Part shown: positions 8,696 through 17,655 of the stretch, in pieces
Numbering within the stretch: the stretch's first letter is position 1
How the letters are laid out: the number at the start of each line of letters is the position of its first letter
DNA from: Paenibacillus oleatilyticus
Lineage (GTDB): Bacteria; Bacillota; Bacilli; Paenibacillales; NBRC-103111
NCBI RefSeq assembly: GCF_018998565.1
Contig: NZ_JAHNZO010000040.1
Coordinates: 1 to 59,693 of the forward strand
Length of the DNA stretch: 59,693 bases
Direction: 5' to 3'
Notes under the pieces: generated by a model
Database searches by the model: none
What the model saw: the letters and a program-made list of their open reading frames with translations, nothing else
Told to the model about the DNA's origin: nothing
Made by a program: the position numbers and the translations under genes

Positions 8696-9793
8696 ATGAT
8701 GAAAAAATGGTTCCAGCTTCTGTTTGCAGTTATCGGCGGTGCGCTAGGAGTACGGTGGAGTGATACGATAGGGAAACCATGTTTTGAATTCATAGCATCG
8801 GTTTTGGGAAGGGAAGAAATTCAAGGACAAGCCCTTTGGATGCTGGGGGCCGGTGCGCTGCTCTTCTATTCGATCAGTTCCTGGGCACTAACCTATCTGC
8901 TCAAAGTGGTGCAGCGGGGAGAGGAGCGCATTGTCAACGTACCGGTGACCGATCTGCTTGCCGGCTCGATCGGGATGGTCGTCGGCTTGCTCTTTTCGTC
9001 GGTGCTCCTCCATCCGTTCAGTCAGGCAGGCGTGTTCAGCCCCTTGCTGCATATGCTGCTGATCGCGGCATTCTCGTATGCGGGCTATCGGCTAGGCGCA
9101 GTGAAGCAGGAGGAGCTGTTCACCGTGCTGGATGCACGACGTTCGGATCGCGGGAAAGGAGCGTCCGGGGAGCCCAAAGGGTTCGAGGAGCACAAAATTC
9201 TCGATACGAGCGTGATTATCGACGGGCGTATTGCGGATATTTGCAAAACCGGATTTATCGAGGGAACTCTCGTCATTCCCGAATTTGTGCTGGAGGAGCT
9301 GCAGCATATTGCCGATTCGTCGGATTTGCTCAAGCGCAACCGCGGCCGTCGGGGACTGGACATTTTGAACAAAATCCAGAAGGAGCTTGATGTCAAAGTA
9401 CTGATCTACGAAGGGGATTTCGAAGAAATTTCCGAGGTGGACAGCAAGCTGGTGCGTCTGGCTAAAGCTTTGCAGGGGAAAGTGATTACGAACGACTTCA
9501 ATCTCAACAAAGTATGCGAGCTGCAGGGCGTATCGGTTCTGAATATCAACGATCTGGCGAATGCGGTGAAGCCGGTCGTACTGCCCGGAGAGGAAATTCT
9601 GGTGCAAGTCATCAAGGACGGCAAGGAGCATGGACAGGGCGTCGCCTATTTGGATGACGGCACGATGATTGTCGTGGAAGGCGGCCGGGACTTTATCGGC
9701 ATGACGCTCGATGTGCTGGTGACAAGCGTTCTGCAAACGTCAGCCGGTCGAATGATATTTGCCAAGCCGAAGCTATTGGAAAAAGCGCTCTAA
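8696..9793 (+). CDS. yacL: Membrane-anchored PIN-TRAM domain protein (YacL type)
   Basis: This 365-aa protein has about four transmembrane helices in the first 130 residues, then a PIN nuclease-fold domain (about 165-290; the first catalytic Asp is in ILDTSVIIDGR) and a C-terminal TRAM RNA-binding domain (about 300-355). It is probably a membrane-tethered ribonuclease; its target is unknown to me. A strong TGGAGGTG precedes the ATG. As in Bacillus it sits upstream of ispD. Confidence 0.9.
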   Translation: MMKKWFQLLFAVIGGALGVRWSDTIGKPCFEFIASVLGREEIQGQALWMLGAGALLFYSISSWALTYLLKVVQRGEERIVNVPVTDLLAGSIGMVVGLLFSSVLLHPFSQAGVFSPLLHMLLIAAFSYAGYRLGAVKQEELFTVLDARRSDRGKGASGEPKGFEEHKILDTSVIIDGRIADICKTGFIEGTLVIPEFVLEELQHIADSSDLLKRNRGRRGLDILNKIQKELDVKVLIYEGDFEEISEVDSKLVRLAKALQGKVITNDFNLNKVCELQGVSVLNINDLANAVKPVVLPGEEILVQVIKDGKEHGQGVAYLDDGTMIVVEGGRDFIGMTLDVLVTSVLQTSAGRMIFAKPKLLEKAL

Positions 9794-9878
9794 CACGGTA
9801 TGATAAGATAGATGCGCTTAGAATAAGGCAAACGGGTTTGCTTCATTCGGAGCCGAACCATAGTGGCAGGTGGATAAG

Positions 9879-10586
9879 GTGACGGATAAACTGGGGGTCG
9901 TGGTCGTGGCGGCGGGCAGAGGCTCGCGTATGCGAACACAAGAAAGCAAGCAATACTTGCTGCTGGACGGTAAACCGATTCTGGTACATACGCTGGAGCT
10001 GTTCGATCGGCTGGAAGCCGTAAGCGACGTCGTGTTGGTTACGGGGGCAGACGATGTAGAGCGGTGCCGGGGCTATATTAAGACTTACGGGCTCAGAAAG
10101 GTGAAGCGGGTGATTCCCGGGGGGAAGGAACGTCAAGACTCCGTTTACCAAGGGCTATTGGCCTTGGACGGCGCCGTCCGTTGGGTGATGGTGCACGACG
10201 GCGTCCGGCCGTTTGCCGCCCGGGAGCATATCGCGGCATGCCTGGATAAAGCGATTGAGACTGAAGCGGCTGTCCTGGCCGTACCCGTAAAAGATACGAT
10301 TAAAATTGTGGACGGCGAAGGGTTGATCCAAGCAACCCCGGACCGGCGCAGCTTGTGGGCGATTCAGACCCCGCAGGCTTTTCGTTTTTCTTTGCTGCGC
10401 GAAGCGCACGAGCGGGCACGGGAGGAAGGCTTCGTCGGGACGGACGACGCCATGCTGGTTGAACGGCTCGGCGTCCGGGTCGCCGTAGTCGAAGCAGACT
10501 ATTACAATATCAAAATCACGACGCCTGAGGACTTGCCTTGGGCCGAGTGGATCATTCGACATGTCAGGGGAGAGCGAGAGTCATGA
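9879..10586 (+). CDS. ispD: 2-C-methyl-D-erythritol 4-phosphate cytidylyltransferase
   Basis: IspD makes CDP-methylerythritol from CTP and MEP in the non-mevalonate isoprenoid pathway. Visible motifs are VVVAAGRGSRM (nucleotide binding), the KQY segment, VMVHDGVRPF, AIQTPQAF and GTDDA. I prefer GTG 9879 because AGGTGG (9868-9873) lies 5 nt upstream; GTG 9870, which adds three residues, falls inside that site. The gene overlaps ispF by 4 nt (ATGA), so the two are translationally coupled. Confidence 0.94.
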   Translation: MTDKLGVVVVAAGRGSRMRTQESKQYLLLDGKPILVHTLELFDRLEAVSDVVLVTGADDVERCRGYIKTYGLRKVKRVIPGGKERQDSVYQGLLALDGAVRWVMVHDGVRPFAAREHIAACLDKAIETEAAVLAVPVKDTIKIVDGEGLIQATPDRRSLWAIQTPQAFRFSLLREAHERAREEGFVGTDDAMLVERLGVRVAVVEADYYNIKITTPEDLPWAEWIIRHVRGERES

Positions 10587-11068
10587 TACGAGTGGGGCAA
10601 GGGTTCGACGTGCATCAACTGGTGGAGGGACGCAAGTGTATTATCGGCGGCGTGGACATTCCGTATGAAAAAGGGCTGCTTGGGCATTCCGATGCGGACG
10701 TGCTGCTACACGCGCTGACCGACGCGATTCTTGGAGCACTGGGGCTCGGGGATATCGGGAAGCATTTTCCCGACACGGATGCCGCGTATAAGGATGCGGA
10801 CAGCTATAAGCTGCTTGTGCAGGTATGGGAGAGCGCCAAGAAAGCGGGGTACCGTCTGGGCAATGCGGACTGCACGATCATTGCGCAGAAGCCGAAGATG
10901 GCGCCGTACATTCCCGCCATGGTCGAGCGGATCGCAACGGCGCTCGAAGCGGAGCCGTCGCAGATTAATGTGAAAGCGACGACGACGGAGCAGCTCGGCT
11001 TCACCGGGCGGGGCGAAGGAATTGCCGCACAGGCGGTTGTTTGTCTTGTGAAAGATGTGCTATCATAA
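10583..11068 (+). CDS. ispF: 2-C-methyl-D-erythritol 2,4-cyclodiphosphate synthase
   Basis: IspF cyclises CDP-methylerythritol phosphate to MEcPP with release of CMP. The 161-aa length is typical. Metal ligands are seen in GFDVH (Asp9, His11) and the LGHSDADVLLHALTDA motif. The C-terminal TTTEQLGFTGRGEGIAAQA is the usual trimer-core signature. Its ATG lies within the ispD stop region (ATGA overlap), and gltX follows after 72 nt. Confidence 0.96.
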   Translation: MIRVGQGFDVHQLVEGRKCIIGGVDIPYEKGLLGHSDADVLLHALTDAILGALGLGDIGKHFPDTDAAYKDADSYKLLVQVWESAKKAGYRLGNADCTIIAQKPKMAPYIPAMVERIATALEAEPSQINVKATTTEQLGFTGRGEGIAAQAVVCLVKDVLS

Positions 11069-11140
11069 CAAATAATCTTTTTACGGATCGAATGGCTTCC
11101 GGCGAGCGGTTGGCGCGGGAGTACGGGAGGAGAGGGCATT

Positions 11141-12592
11141 ATGGCAGAGTTTCGCGTAAGATACGCGCCGAGTCCGACGGGGCATTTGCACATCGGCGGA
11201 GCACGGACGGCATTGTTCGATTATTTGATTGCCCGCAAGCAAGGCGGGAAATTCGTGGTCCGATTCGAGGATACGGATCAGACGAGACATGTGGAATCGG
11301 GCGTCGACAGCCAGCTTAACGGTCTCAAGTGGCTCGGCGTGGATTGGGACGAGAGCGTGGACATCGGCGGACCGTACGGACCGTACCGGCAAACGGAGCG
11401 GCTTCATTTGTATCAGCCGTTTGTCGATCAGCTGCTGGAAAGCGGTGGTGCGTACCGCTGCTATTGCTCGGAAGCGGATCTGGAGAAGGAGCGCGCAGAG
11501 CAGGAAGCGGCAGGACAGATGCCGATGTACTCCGGCAGATGCCGTCATTTGACGCCGGAGCAAGTCGAAGCGTTTGTGGCCGAGGGCCGCAAGCCGTCGA
11601 TTCGTTTTCGCGTACCGGAAAACCGGGTGATTGCCTTCGAGGACCGCATCCGCGAGCATGTCGAATTTGAGAGCAACGGGATCGGCGACTTCATCATCGT
11701 GCGTCCGGACGGGATTCCGACGTATAATTTTGCCGTTATTTTGGATGACCATCTTATGAAAATTTCATTGGTCATCCGTGGCGAAGAGCATTTGACCAAT
11801 ACGCCGCGGCAAATTATGATGTACGAGGCACTCGGGCTGCCTGTGCCCGAATTCGCCCATCTGGCGCTCATCTTGAACCCGGACCGCAAGAAGATGAGCA
11901 AGCGGGACGAGTCCATCATCCAATTCATCGAGCAGTACAAAGAGCTCGGATACTTGCCGGAAGCAGTCATGAACTTTATCGCCCTGCTCGGCTGGTCGCC
12001 CAAAGGCGAGGAAGAAATTTTCACCAGAGAAGAGCTGATCGAGCAGTTCGATCTGGACCGGGTGTCCAAGAGTCCGGCCGTATTCGACATGGACAAGCTC
12101 AACTGGATGAACAACCTCTATATTAAAAAAGCCGATATCGCGCGGATTACGAAGCTGGCGCTGCCCCATTTGCAGAAAGCCGGCAAGCTGCCGGAGATGC
12201 TCACCCCCGAGCAGGAGCAGTGGGTTCACTCGCTCGTCGGGCTTTATCAGGAGCAGTTGCGTTACGCCGCCGAAATCGTGCCGTTGTCCGAGCTGTTCTT
12301 CCGTGAGGACGTCAGCTATGACGATGAGGCCAAAGCGATGCTTGCCGAAGAGCATGCGCCGATCGTTCTTGGCAGTTTCTTGAAGCAGGTTGAGGCCGCA
12401 ACCGAGTTTACCGTGGATGCGCTGAAAGCGATGATCAAGGCGGTGCAGACGGAGACCGGCTATAAAGGAAAGCAGCTGTTCATGACCATCCGTGTGGCGC
12501 TGACGGGACAAATGCACGGGCCCGATCTGAACATAACGCTGCATTTGCTGGGAAAAGAAACGGTGTCCGCACGCATTAAGAAGTTATTGTAA
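11141..12592 (+). CDS. gltX: Glutamyl-tRNA synthetase
   Basis: This 483-aa class I aminoacyl-tRNA synthetase charges tRNA-Glu and probably mischarges tRNA-Gln, the usual case in Bacillales. The HIGH-type motif HIGG lies at 17-20 and the KMSKR loop at about 251-255. A GGAGGAGAGG site precedes the ATG. The next genes cysE-cysS form the classic gltX-cysE-cysS cluster, but a T-box lies between them, so readthrough from gltX into cysE is conditional. Confidence 0.96.
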   Translation: MAEFRVRYAPSPTGHLHIGGARTALFDYLIARKQGGKFVVRFEDTDQTRHVESGVDSQLNGLKWLGVDWDESVDIGGPYGPYRQTERLHLYQPFVDQLLESGGAYRCYCSEADLEKERAEQEAAGQMPMYSGRCRHLTPEQVEAFVAEGRKPSIRFRVPENRVIAFEDRIREHVEFESNGIGDFIIVRPDGIPTYNFAVILDDHLMKISLVIRGEEHLTNTPRQIMMYEALGLPVPEFAHLALILNPDRKKMSKRDESIIQFIEQYKELGYLPEAVMNFIALLGWSPKGEEEIFTREELIEQFDLDRVSKSPAVFDMDKLNWMNNLYIKKADIARITKLALPHLQKAGKLPEMLTPEQEQWVHSLVGLYQEQLRYAAEIVPLSELFFREDVSYDDEAKAMLAEEHAPIVLGSFLKQVEAATEFTVDALKAMIKAVQTETGYKGKQLFMTIRVALTGQMHGPDLNITLHLLGKETVSARIKKLL

Positions 12593-12639
12593 TGCCTACG
12601 GTTTTCTTATATACTTAGAAAAAAATAAGATCATTTCTT

Positions 12640-12960
12640 CGAAAACATACATCTACGGCGACGAACGGGAAAGTACGGAAAAGTCGGGATTCCCAGAGAG
12701 GACGATCGGTTCGAAACGAACCGGCTGCGAGTCGTCCAATTCCCCTTTTGCGGAAGTGCACCCGGGAGCCGTAAAGACGATCTGAAGCGAGCGCTCCGGT
12801 GCAGCGGCAGGGTAGTCTTTACCGTGACGTTCACGATACGAACGATAGAGACGGATAGACGTTGGGCCGTGCGTTGCCCTTGTACGTTTATCCAAGCAGA
12901 GTGGAACCGCGAAAGAAGACGCCTCTGCAGCCGAAAAGGCTGTGGAAGGCGTTTTTTTTG
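12640..12960 (+). promoter_or_regulatory. T-box riboswitch (cysteine) controlling cysE-cysS
   Basis: This leader explains most of the 413-nt gap between gltX and cysE. AGAGTGGAACCGCG (12898-12911) is the canonical T-box that binds the tRNA acceptor end. Stem I carries AGAGAG and an apical loop TGCGAG. The likely specifier codon is TGC (12757-12759), in GAAGTGCACC just before the CCGGGAGCC segment, which reads cysteine. A terminator stem (12918-12950) with eight T follows. Uncharged tRNA-Cys should promote readthrough into cysE. The 5' limit is approximate. Confidence 0.93.
12918..12960 (+). terminator. T-box terminator
   Basis: GCCTCTGCAGCC pairs with GGCTGTGGAAGGC around a GAAAA loop, followed by eight T. 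The alternative antiterminator would use the T-box at 12898-12911. Confidence 0.85.
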
Positions 12961-13005
12961 CGTGATGCGTAGACGAAGGCGTCGCATAGGAACGGGGGAT
13001 GATAC

Positions 13006-13668
13006 GTGTTTGCCAGAATGAAAGAAGACATCGAGACGATCTTTGAGAACGATCCGGCGGCGAGAAGCTGGTTTGAGGTCGTGTTCACCTATTCCGGTTT
13101 GCACGCCCTCTGGGCGCATCGCGTGGCGCACTGGTTTTATAAAAAAAGCTGGTTCACCATCGCGCGCATCATTTCGCAAGCCAGCCGTTTTATGACAGGG
13201 ATCGAAATCCATCCCGGCGCTGTGATCGGGAGGCGTTTTTTTATCGACCACGGCATGGGCGTCGTCATTGGAGAAACGTGCGAGATCGGCGACGACGTGC
13301 TACTCTATCACGGCGTAACGCTTGGGGGCACCGGCAAGGAGCGGGGGAAGCGGCATCCGACCATCGGCAATAACGTGGTCATCTCGGCCGGGGCGAAGGT
13401 GCTCGGGTCCTTCACGGTAGGGGACAACTCGCGGATCGGGTCGAACTCTGTCGTATTAAGCGAAGTTCCGGCCAACAGCACCGTCGTCGGAATCCCGGGC
13501 AAAATCGTCAAGCGGGACGGCGTGCGCGTCGGACGTTTGGAGCATGACAAGCTTTCGGACCCTGTTCTCGATATGATTCGCCAAATGCAGCAGCAAATCG
13601 ACGAGCTGAAGGCTGAAGGTCATCAAGAAAAGACCAGAATTGGAGGAGCCGTGAAACATGAGTCTTAA
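13006..13668 (+). CDS. cysE: Serine O-acetyltransferase
   Basis: CysE makes O-acetylserine from serine and acetyl-CoA, the first step of cysteine synthesis. The 220-aa protein has an N-terminal helical segment and a left-handed beta-helix of hexapeptide repeats (about 65-165) with the HGVTLGGTG active-site region. The start is GTG 13006 (MFARMKEDI), matching the B. subtilis N-terminus, with a GGGGGA site upstream. It is controlled by the cysteine T-box and overlaps cysS by 11 nt. Confidence 0.95.
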   Translation: MFARMKEDIETIFENDPAARSWFEVVFTYSGLHALWAHRVAHWFYKKSWFTIARIISQASRFMTGIEIHPGAVIGRRFFIDHGMGVVIGETCEIGDDVLLYHGVTLGGTGKERGKRHPTIGNNVVISAGAKVLGSFTVGDNSRIGSNSVVLSEVPANSTVVGIPGKIVKRDGVRVGRLEHDKLSDPVLDMIRQMQQQIDELKAEGHQEKTRIGGAVKHES

Positions 13669-15055
13669 GATTTATAATACGTTGACTCGCACGAAAGAAG
13701 ATTTCAAACCGCTGGAAGCGGGTAAGGTGAAAATGTACGTCTGCGGTCCCACTGTGTACAGCTACATTCACATCGGAAACGCGCGTCCGGTCATTTTTTT
13801 CGACGTCGTGCGACGTTATTTGGAATCGATCGGCTACGAAGTGACGTATGCCGCGAACTTTACGGATGTGGACGACAAGCTGATTAAAAAAGCGGCCGAA
13901 ATGGGAGTCACCGTACCGGAGGTTGCCGACTTGTTCGTGCAAAAATATTACGAAGACACCAAAGGGCTCGGGGTGCGGGAAGCGACGCTTCATCCGCGCG
14001 TCACCCAGAATATGGCCGAGATCATCGATTTCATCTCCAGACTGGTGGAGAAAGATTACGCCTACGAGGCCGGCGGGGACGTCTTCTTCAGGACCGCTAA
14101 ATTTCCGGAGTATGGCAAGCTGTCGCACCAGAACTTGGAAGAGCTGCAATATGGCATTCGTGTAGATGTCGATGAGCGGAAGGAAAGCCCCCAGGATTTT
14201 GTGCTCTGGAAAGCGGCGAAGCCGGGCGAAATCAGCTGGTCGAGTCCGTGGGGCGAAGGGCGCCCGGGCTGGCACATCGAATGCTCGGCGATGATCCGCA
14301 AATATTTGGGCGATTCGATCGATATTCACGGAGGCGGGCTGGACCTGACCTTCCCGCACCACGAATGTGAAATTGCGCAGTCCGAAGGCTTGACGGGGCA
14401 GAAAATGGCCAGCTACTGGATGCATAACGGGTTCGTGAACGTCAACGACGAGAAAATGTCGAAATCGCTCGGCAACGGAATCAACGTACACGAGCTGCTG
14501 AAGACGATTCCGGGTCAAGTCATCCGGTACTTCATGCTGTCCGGCCATTACCGCAATCCGCTCAACTTCAGCGACGAAGCCGTGGAGCAGGCGAGAGGAA
14601 GCTTGGCGCGGATTGAGAACTGTCTTTCTGCGCTGAAGCACCGTCTCAAAACGGCGGAAGCGGGGGAAGTCGATGCCGAAATGGCGGCGGCGGTGCTAAC
14701 CGCGCAGCAGCAGTTCGAAAGCAAAATGAACGACGATTTCAATACGCCGGATGCGATTACAGCAGTATTCGAGCTCGTCAACGCGGCGAATCCGTACATC
14801 AACCGCGAGCAGGTGACGGCTCCCACCTTGGAGCTGCTGTTGAAGCAGTTTGAAGCGATGGATCAAGTGCTGGGCATACTAGCTCCTGAAGCCGAGGACC
14901 TGCTGGATGAAGAAATCGAACAATTGATCGTCGAGCGGACGGAAGCCCGCAAAGCGAAAAATTGGGCGCGTGCCGACGAAATCCGCAATCTGTTGACCGA
15001 GCGCGGCATCGTGCTTGAGGATACGGCCCAAGGCATTCGTTGGCGGCGGAGCTAG
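13658..15055 (+). CDS. cysS: Cysteinyl-tRNA synthetase
   Basis: This 465-aa class I synthetase charges tRNA-Cys. HIGN follows the CGPTVYSY zinc-site cysteine region, GWHIECSAM and HHECEIAQSE supply further zinc ligands, and KMSKS is at about residues 266-270. Its ATG overlaps the end of cysE, with TGGAGGAG upstream inside cysE, which implies coupled translation. A cysteine T-box controlling both the amino-acid supply gene and the charging enzyme is the expected arrangement. Confidence 0.96.
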   Translation: MSLKIYNTLTRTKEDFKPLEAGKVKMYVCGPTVYSYIHIGNARPVIFFDVVRRYLESIGYEVTYAANFTDVDDKLIKKAAEMGVTVPEVADLFVQKYYEDTKGLGVREATLHPRVTQNMAEIIDFISRLVEKDYAYEAGGDVFFRTAKFPEYGKLSHQNLEELQYGIRVDVDERKESPQDFVLWKAAKPGEISWSSPWGEGRPGWHIECSAMIRKYLGDSIDIHGGGLDLTFPHHECEIAQSEGLTGQKMASYWMHNGFVNVNDEKMSKSLGNGINVHELLKTIPGQVIRYFMLSGHYRNPLNFSDEAVEQARGSLARIENCLSALKHRLKTAEAGEVDAEMAAAVLTAQQQFESKMNDDFNTPDAITAVFELVNAANPYINREQVTAPTLELLLKQFEAMDQVLGILAPEAEDLLDEEIEQLIVERTEARKAKNWARADEIRNLLTERGIVLEDTAQGIRWRRS

Positions 15056-15059
15056 AGCG

Positions 15060-15527
15060 ATGGAACGAGATGAACAGACGCTGCCTTATTTGCAAGCGAA
15101 TTTGTTTTCTTTTCCGCCTTCGCGCGAGCCGAGGCTGCTGAACCCCCTCGTGCTGGCCTATATGGGCGATGCCGTCTACGAAGTTTTTATCCGGCAATAT
15201 GTCGTCTCGCAGACGAATCACAAGCCGAACCATCTTCACCGGCTGTCGACCCGGTATGTCTCGGCCAAGGCGCAGGCGAAGGCGCTGCAGCGCTGGCTGC
15301 CGATTCTGACCGAAGAGGAGACGGATATCGTCAAGCGGGGAAGAAACGCCAAATCGGGCACAACGGCCAAAAATGCCGATGTGCTCGAATACCGCCACAG
15401 CACGGCGTTTGAGTGCCTGATCGGCTACTTGTATTATACGCAGCGGTGGGAGAGGCTTCAGCAGTTGCTGATGCTCTCCTTGGAGCGGGACGAAACATCA
15501 ACGACAACAGGAAAGGGGGACGCCTGA
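15060..15527 (+). CDS. mrnC: Mini-ribonuclease 3
   Basis: Mini-III matures 23S rRNA ends in Bacillales. The 155-aa protein is an RNase III catalytic domain without the double-stranded RNA binding domain; the signature LAYMGDAVYEVFIRQY carries the catalytic acidic residues. I chose ATG 15060 just after the cysS stop, with GGAG 8 nt upstream. A longer reading from 15015 overlaps cysS and has no support. It is packed between cysS and rlmB as in B. subtilis. Confidence 0.93.
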   Translation: MERDEQTLPYLQANLFSFPPSREPRLLNPLVLAYMGDAVYEVFIRQYVVSQTNHKPNHLHRLSTRYVSAKAQAKALQRWLPILTEEETDIVKRGRNAKSGTTAKNADVLEYRHSTAFECLIGYLYYTQRWERLQQLLMLSLERDETSTTTGKGDA

Positions 15528-15528
15528 C

Positions 15529-16269
15529 GTGGAAGAATTTATCGGAGGCAAGCATTCCGTACTCGAAGCGCTGCGTTCCGGGCGGACCATCAACAAAATT
15601 TGGATCGCCGAGCAGGCTCAAAAACAACTTACTCAACCTATCCTCGCGGAAGCGAAGCAGAACGGCGTCATCGTGCAATTTGCGGACAAGCGCAAGCTGG
15701 ATCAAATGGCCGGCGGCGTGCAGCATCAAGGCGTCGTTGCCCAGGTAGCGGCGTATGCGTATGCCGAAGTGGAGGATCTGCTGGCTCTGGCCGCGGAACG
15801 CAACGAAATGCCATTCCTGCTCATTCTCGACGAAATCGAGGACCCGCACAACTTGGGGTCCATCCTGCGGACGGCGGACTGCACCGGCGTCCACGGGGTC
15901 ATCATTCCGAAGCGGCGTTCCGTAGGGCTGACCGCAACGGTATCCAAAACCTCCGCAGGAGCGGTCGAATACGTGCCCGTGGCCCGCGTCACCAACCTCG
16001 CCCAGACGATCGAACAGCTTAAGGAGCAGGGCGTTTGGATCGCCGGAGCCGATGTCGGGGCGCAGCAGCCGGTCTATAAGACGAATCTGAATCTGCCTCT
16101 GGCTATCGTGATCGGCAATGAGAACAAAGGCATCGGACGGCTCATTCGCGAAAAATGCGACTTTTTGTTGAAGCTGCCGATGTTCGGTCAAATCAACTCG
16201 CTTAACGCCTCGGTTGCGGCTTCGGTGTTCATGTATGAAGTCGTCCGGCAGCGAATGGCTTCGGAATAA
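15529..16269 (+). CDS. rlmB: 23S rRNA (guanosine-2'-O-)-methyltransferase RlmB
   Basis: This 246-aa SPOUT (TrmH family) methyltransferase has an N-terminal L30e-like substrate-binding domain (about 1-75) and a C-terminal knotted SAM domain. It shows the three TrmH motifs: DEIEDPHNLGSILRTA, VIGNENKGI and INSLNASVAASVFMYE. The start is GTG 15529, only 1 nt after the mrnC stop, with AAAGGGGG upstream. Confidence 0.93.
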   Translation: MEEFIGGKHSVLEALRSGRTINKIWIAEQAQKQLTQPILAEAKQNGVIVQFADKRKLDQMAGGVQHQGVVAQVAAYAYAEVEDLLALAAERNEMPFLLILDEIEDPHNLGSILRTADCTGVHGVIIPKRRSVGLTATVSKTSAGAVEYVPVARVTNLAQTIEQLKEQGVWIAGADVGAQQPVYKTNLNLPLAIVIGNENKGIGRLIREKCDFLLKLPMFGQINSLNASVAASVFMYEVVRQRMASE

Positions 16270-16293
16270 CGTCATGCTGCGGGGCGATGCGGC

Positions 16294-16809
16294 ATGATTC
16301 AGGAGATCCTCATCGTAGACGGTTACAACATCATCGGATCATGGCCGGAATTGCAAAGGCTGAAGGAGATCCGGCTGGAGGAAGCGCGCGACCGGCTGAT
16401 CGAAACGATGGCCGAATACCAGTCGTTCTCCGGGATGAAGGTTATCGTGGTGTTTGACGCTTACTACGTTCCGGGGCTTGGCGGAAAATACTTGCAAAGC
16501 AAGCTCCCGGTTTATTACACCAAGGAAAAGGAAACGGCAGACGAGCTGATCGAAAGGCTCGTCACCGTCCATATCGGACGGCGCAAGCAGGTATATGTCG
16601 CAACCTCCGATATGACGGAGCAGCATGTAATTTTCGGCAAAGGGGCTTTCCGGATTCCGGCAAGCGAGCTTCTGGTGAAGGTGAGGCAGGTCCGCCAGGA
16701 AATTCGCCGGACGATCGACACCGAAGCATCGCCGAAGCGCAATTCGTTTGACAGCAGAATTAGCGGAGATATACGGGATCAGCTGGAGAAATGGCGGAGG
16801 GGCAATTAG
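16294..16809 (+). CDS. rae1: Ribosome-dependent mRNA endoribonuclease Rae1 (NYN/PIN-like)
   Basis: This 171-aa YacP-family protein enters the ribosomal A site and cleaves mRNA in B. subtilis. The NYN nuclease fold is seen in ILIVDGYNIIGSW near the N-terminus (acidic D8), VIVVFDAYYVPG and ETADELIERLV. The C-terminal half is basic. It follows rlmB by 24 nt, in the same order as in B. subtilis, before sigH. Confidence 0.9.
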   Translation: MIQEILIVDGYNIIGSWPELQRLKEIRLEEARDRLIETMAEYQSFSGMKVIVVFDAYYVPGLGGKYLQSKLPVYYTKEKETADELIERLVTVHIGRRKQVYVATSDMTEQHVIFGKGAFRIPASELLVKVRQVRQEIRRTIDTEASPKRNSFDSRISGDIRDQLEKWRRGN

Positions 16810-16872
16810 GGGCTGTGGAAGGCGATCCCTGTAAATCCGGCAACAATCTAGCTTTTTGTAGCGGGAATCCGG

Positions 16873-16902
16873 TTGACGGCGCTAGATTACATAATGTATA
16901 CT
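16873..16902 (+). promoter_or_regulatory. Putative sigH promoter
   Basis: TTGACG (16873-16878), 18-nt spacer, TATACT (16897-16902). An inverted repeat ATCTAGC (16846-16852) and GCTAGAT (16881-16887) flanks the -35 box, its right arm in the spacer. It could be a repressor site; B. subtilis sigH is repressed by AbrB. Confidence 0.55.
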
Positions 16903-16939
16903 AGTCCTATCTTTCAAGCGTTGGGCCGGAGGGATTGTA

Positions 16940-17584
16940 GTGAGTGTCGACCTCAAAGAGTTGAGAATGTACGAATACGACCTCAAGGCAGACGAAGATG
17001 TGGTCGAAGCTGTCCGTGAAGGGGATAGCGACGCCCTGGAGTACTTGATCAACAAGTACAAGAACTTCGTTCGCGCCAAAGCGCGCTCTTATTTTCTAAT
17101 CGGCGCTGATAGAGAGGATATCGTACAAGAGGGAATGATCGGCCTGTATAAATCGATCCGCGACTTCCGCGGCGACAAGCTAGCCTCCTTCAAAGCGTTT
17201 GCCGAGCTTTGCATTACCCGCCAAATCATTACGGCCATCAAAACCGCCACTCGCCAGAAGCATATCCCCCTAAATTCCTACGTTTCGTTGGACAAGCCCA
17301 TCTATGATGAAGATTCCGACAGGACGCTGCTCGATGTCATTTGTGGCTCCCGCGTATCCGATCCCGAGGAATTGATCATTAATCAGGAGGAGTTCAGCGG
17401 GCTGGAAGATAAGATGGGAGAGATATTGAGCGACCTGGAACGCAGGGTGCTGATGCTGTATTTGGACGGACGTTCCTATCAGGAAATCGCCGTCGATTTG
17501 GACAGGCATGTCAAGTCGATTGACAATGCATTGCAGCGCGTGAAGCGCAAGCTGGAGAGGTATCTGGAAGTGCGTGACGCATAA
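16940..17584 (+). CDS. sigH: RNA polymerase sigma-H factor
   Basis: This 214-aa protein is the transition-state and early sporulation sigma factor (sigma-30). It has a region 2 core with DIVQEGMIGLYKSIRDF and a region 4 helix-turn-helix with RSYQEIAVDLDRHVKSIDNALQRVKRKL. The start is GTG 16940, 5-6 nt after GGAGGG. Its location before rpmG-secE-nusG matches B. subtilis. A terminator follows directly. Confidence 0.96.
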   Translation: MSVDLKELRMYEYDLKADEDVVEAVREGDSDALEYLINKYKNFVRAKARSYFLIGADREDIVQEGMIGLYKSIRDFRGDKLASFKAFAELCITRQIITAIKTATRQKHIPLNSYVSLDKPIYDEDSDRTLLDVICGSRVSDPEELIINQEEFSGLEDKMGEILSDLERRVLMLYLDGRSYQEIAVDLDRHVKSIDNALQRVKRKLERYLEVRDA

Positions 17585-17593
17585 AACGTAGAT

Positions 17594-17630
17594 AAGCGCC
17601 TTTATTGCTGCGAAGCAAGGTGCTTTTTTT
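17594..17630 (+). terminator. sigH terminator
   Basis: AAGCGCCTT (17594-17602) pairs with AAGGTGCTT (17617-17625, one G-U), followed by seven T. Confidence 0.8.
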
Positions 17631-17655
17631 GTTTTGTAGGTTTAGAGATTATTAT

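Noticed and set aside
12726..12728. TGC as the T-box specifier
   Set aside because: It lies in TGCGAG of the stem I apical loop, a conserved T-box motif. The TGC at 12757-12759 is in the expected specifier position.
12824..13021. 65-codon open frame between gltX and cysE
   Set aside because: It overlaps the T-box sequence and terminator, which fully explain the region.
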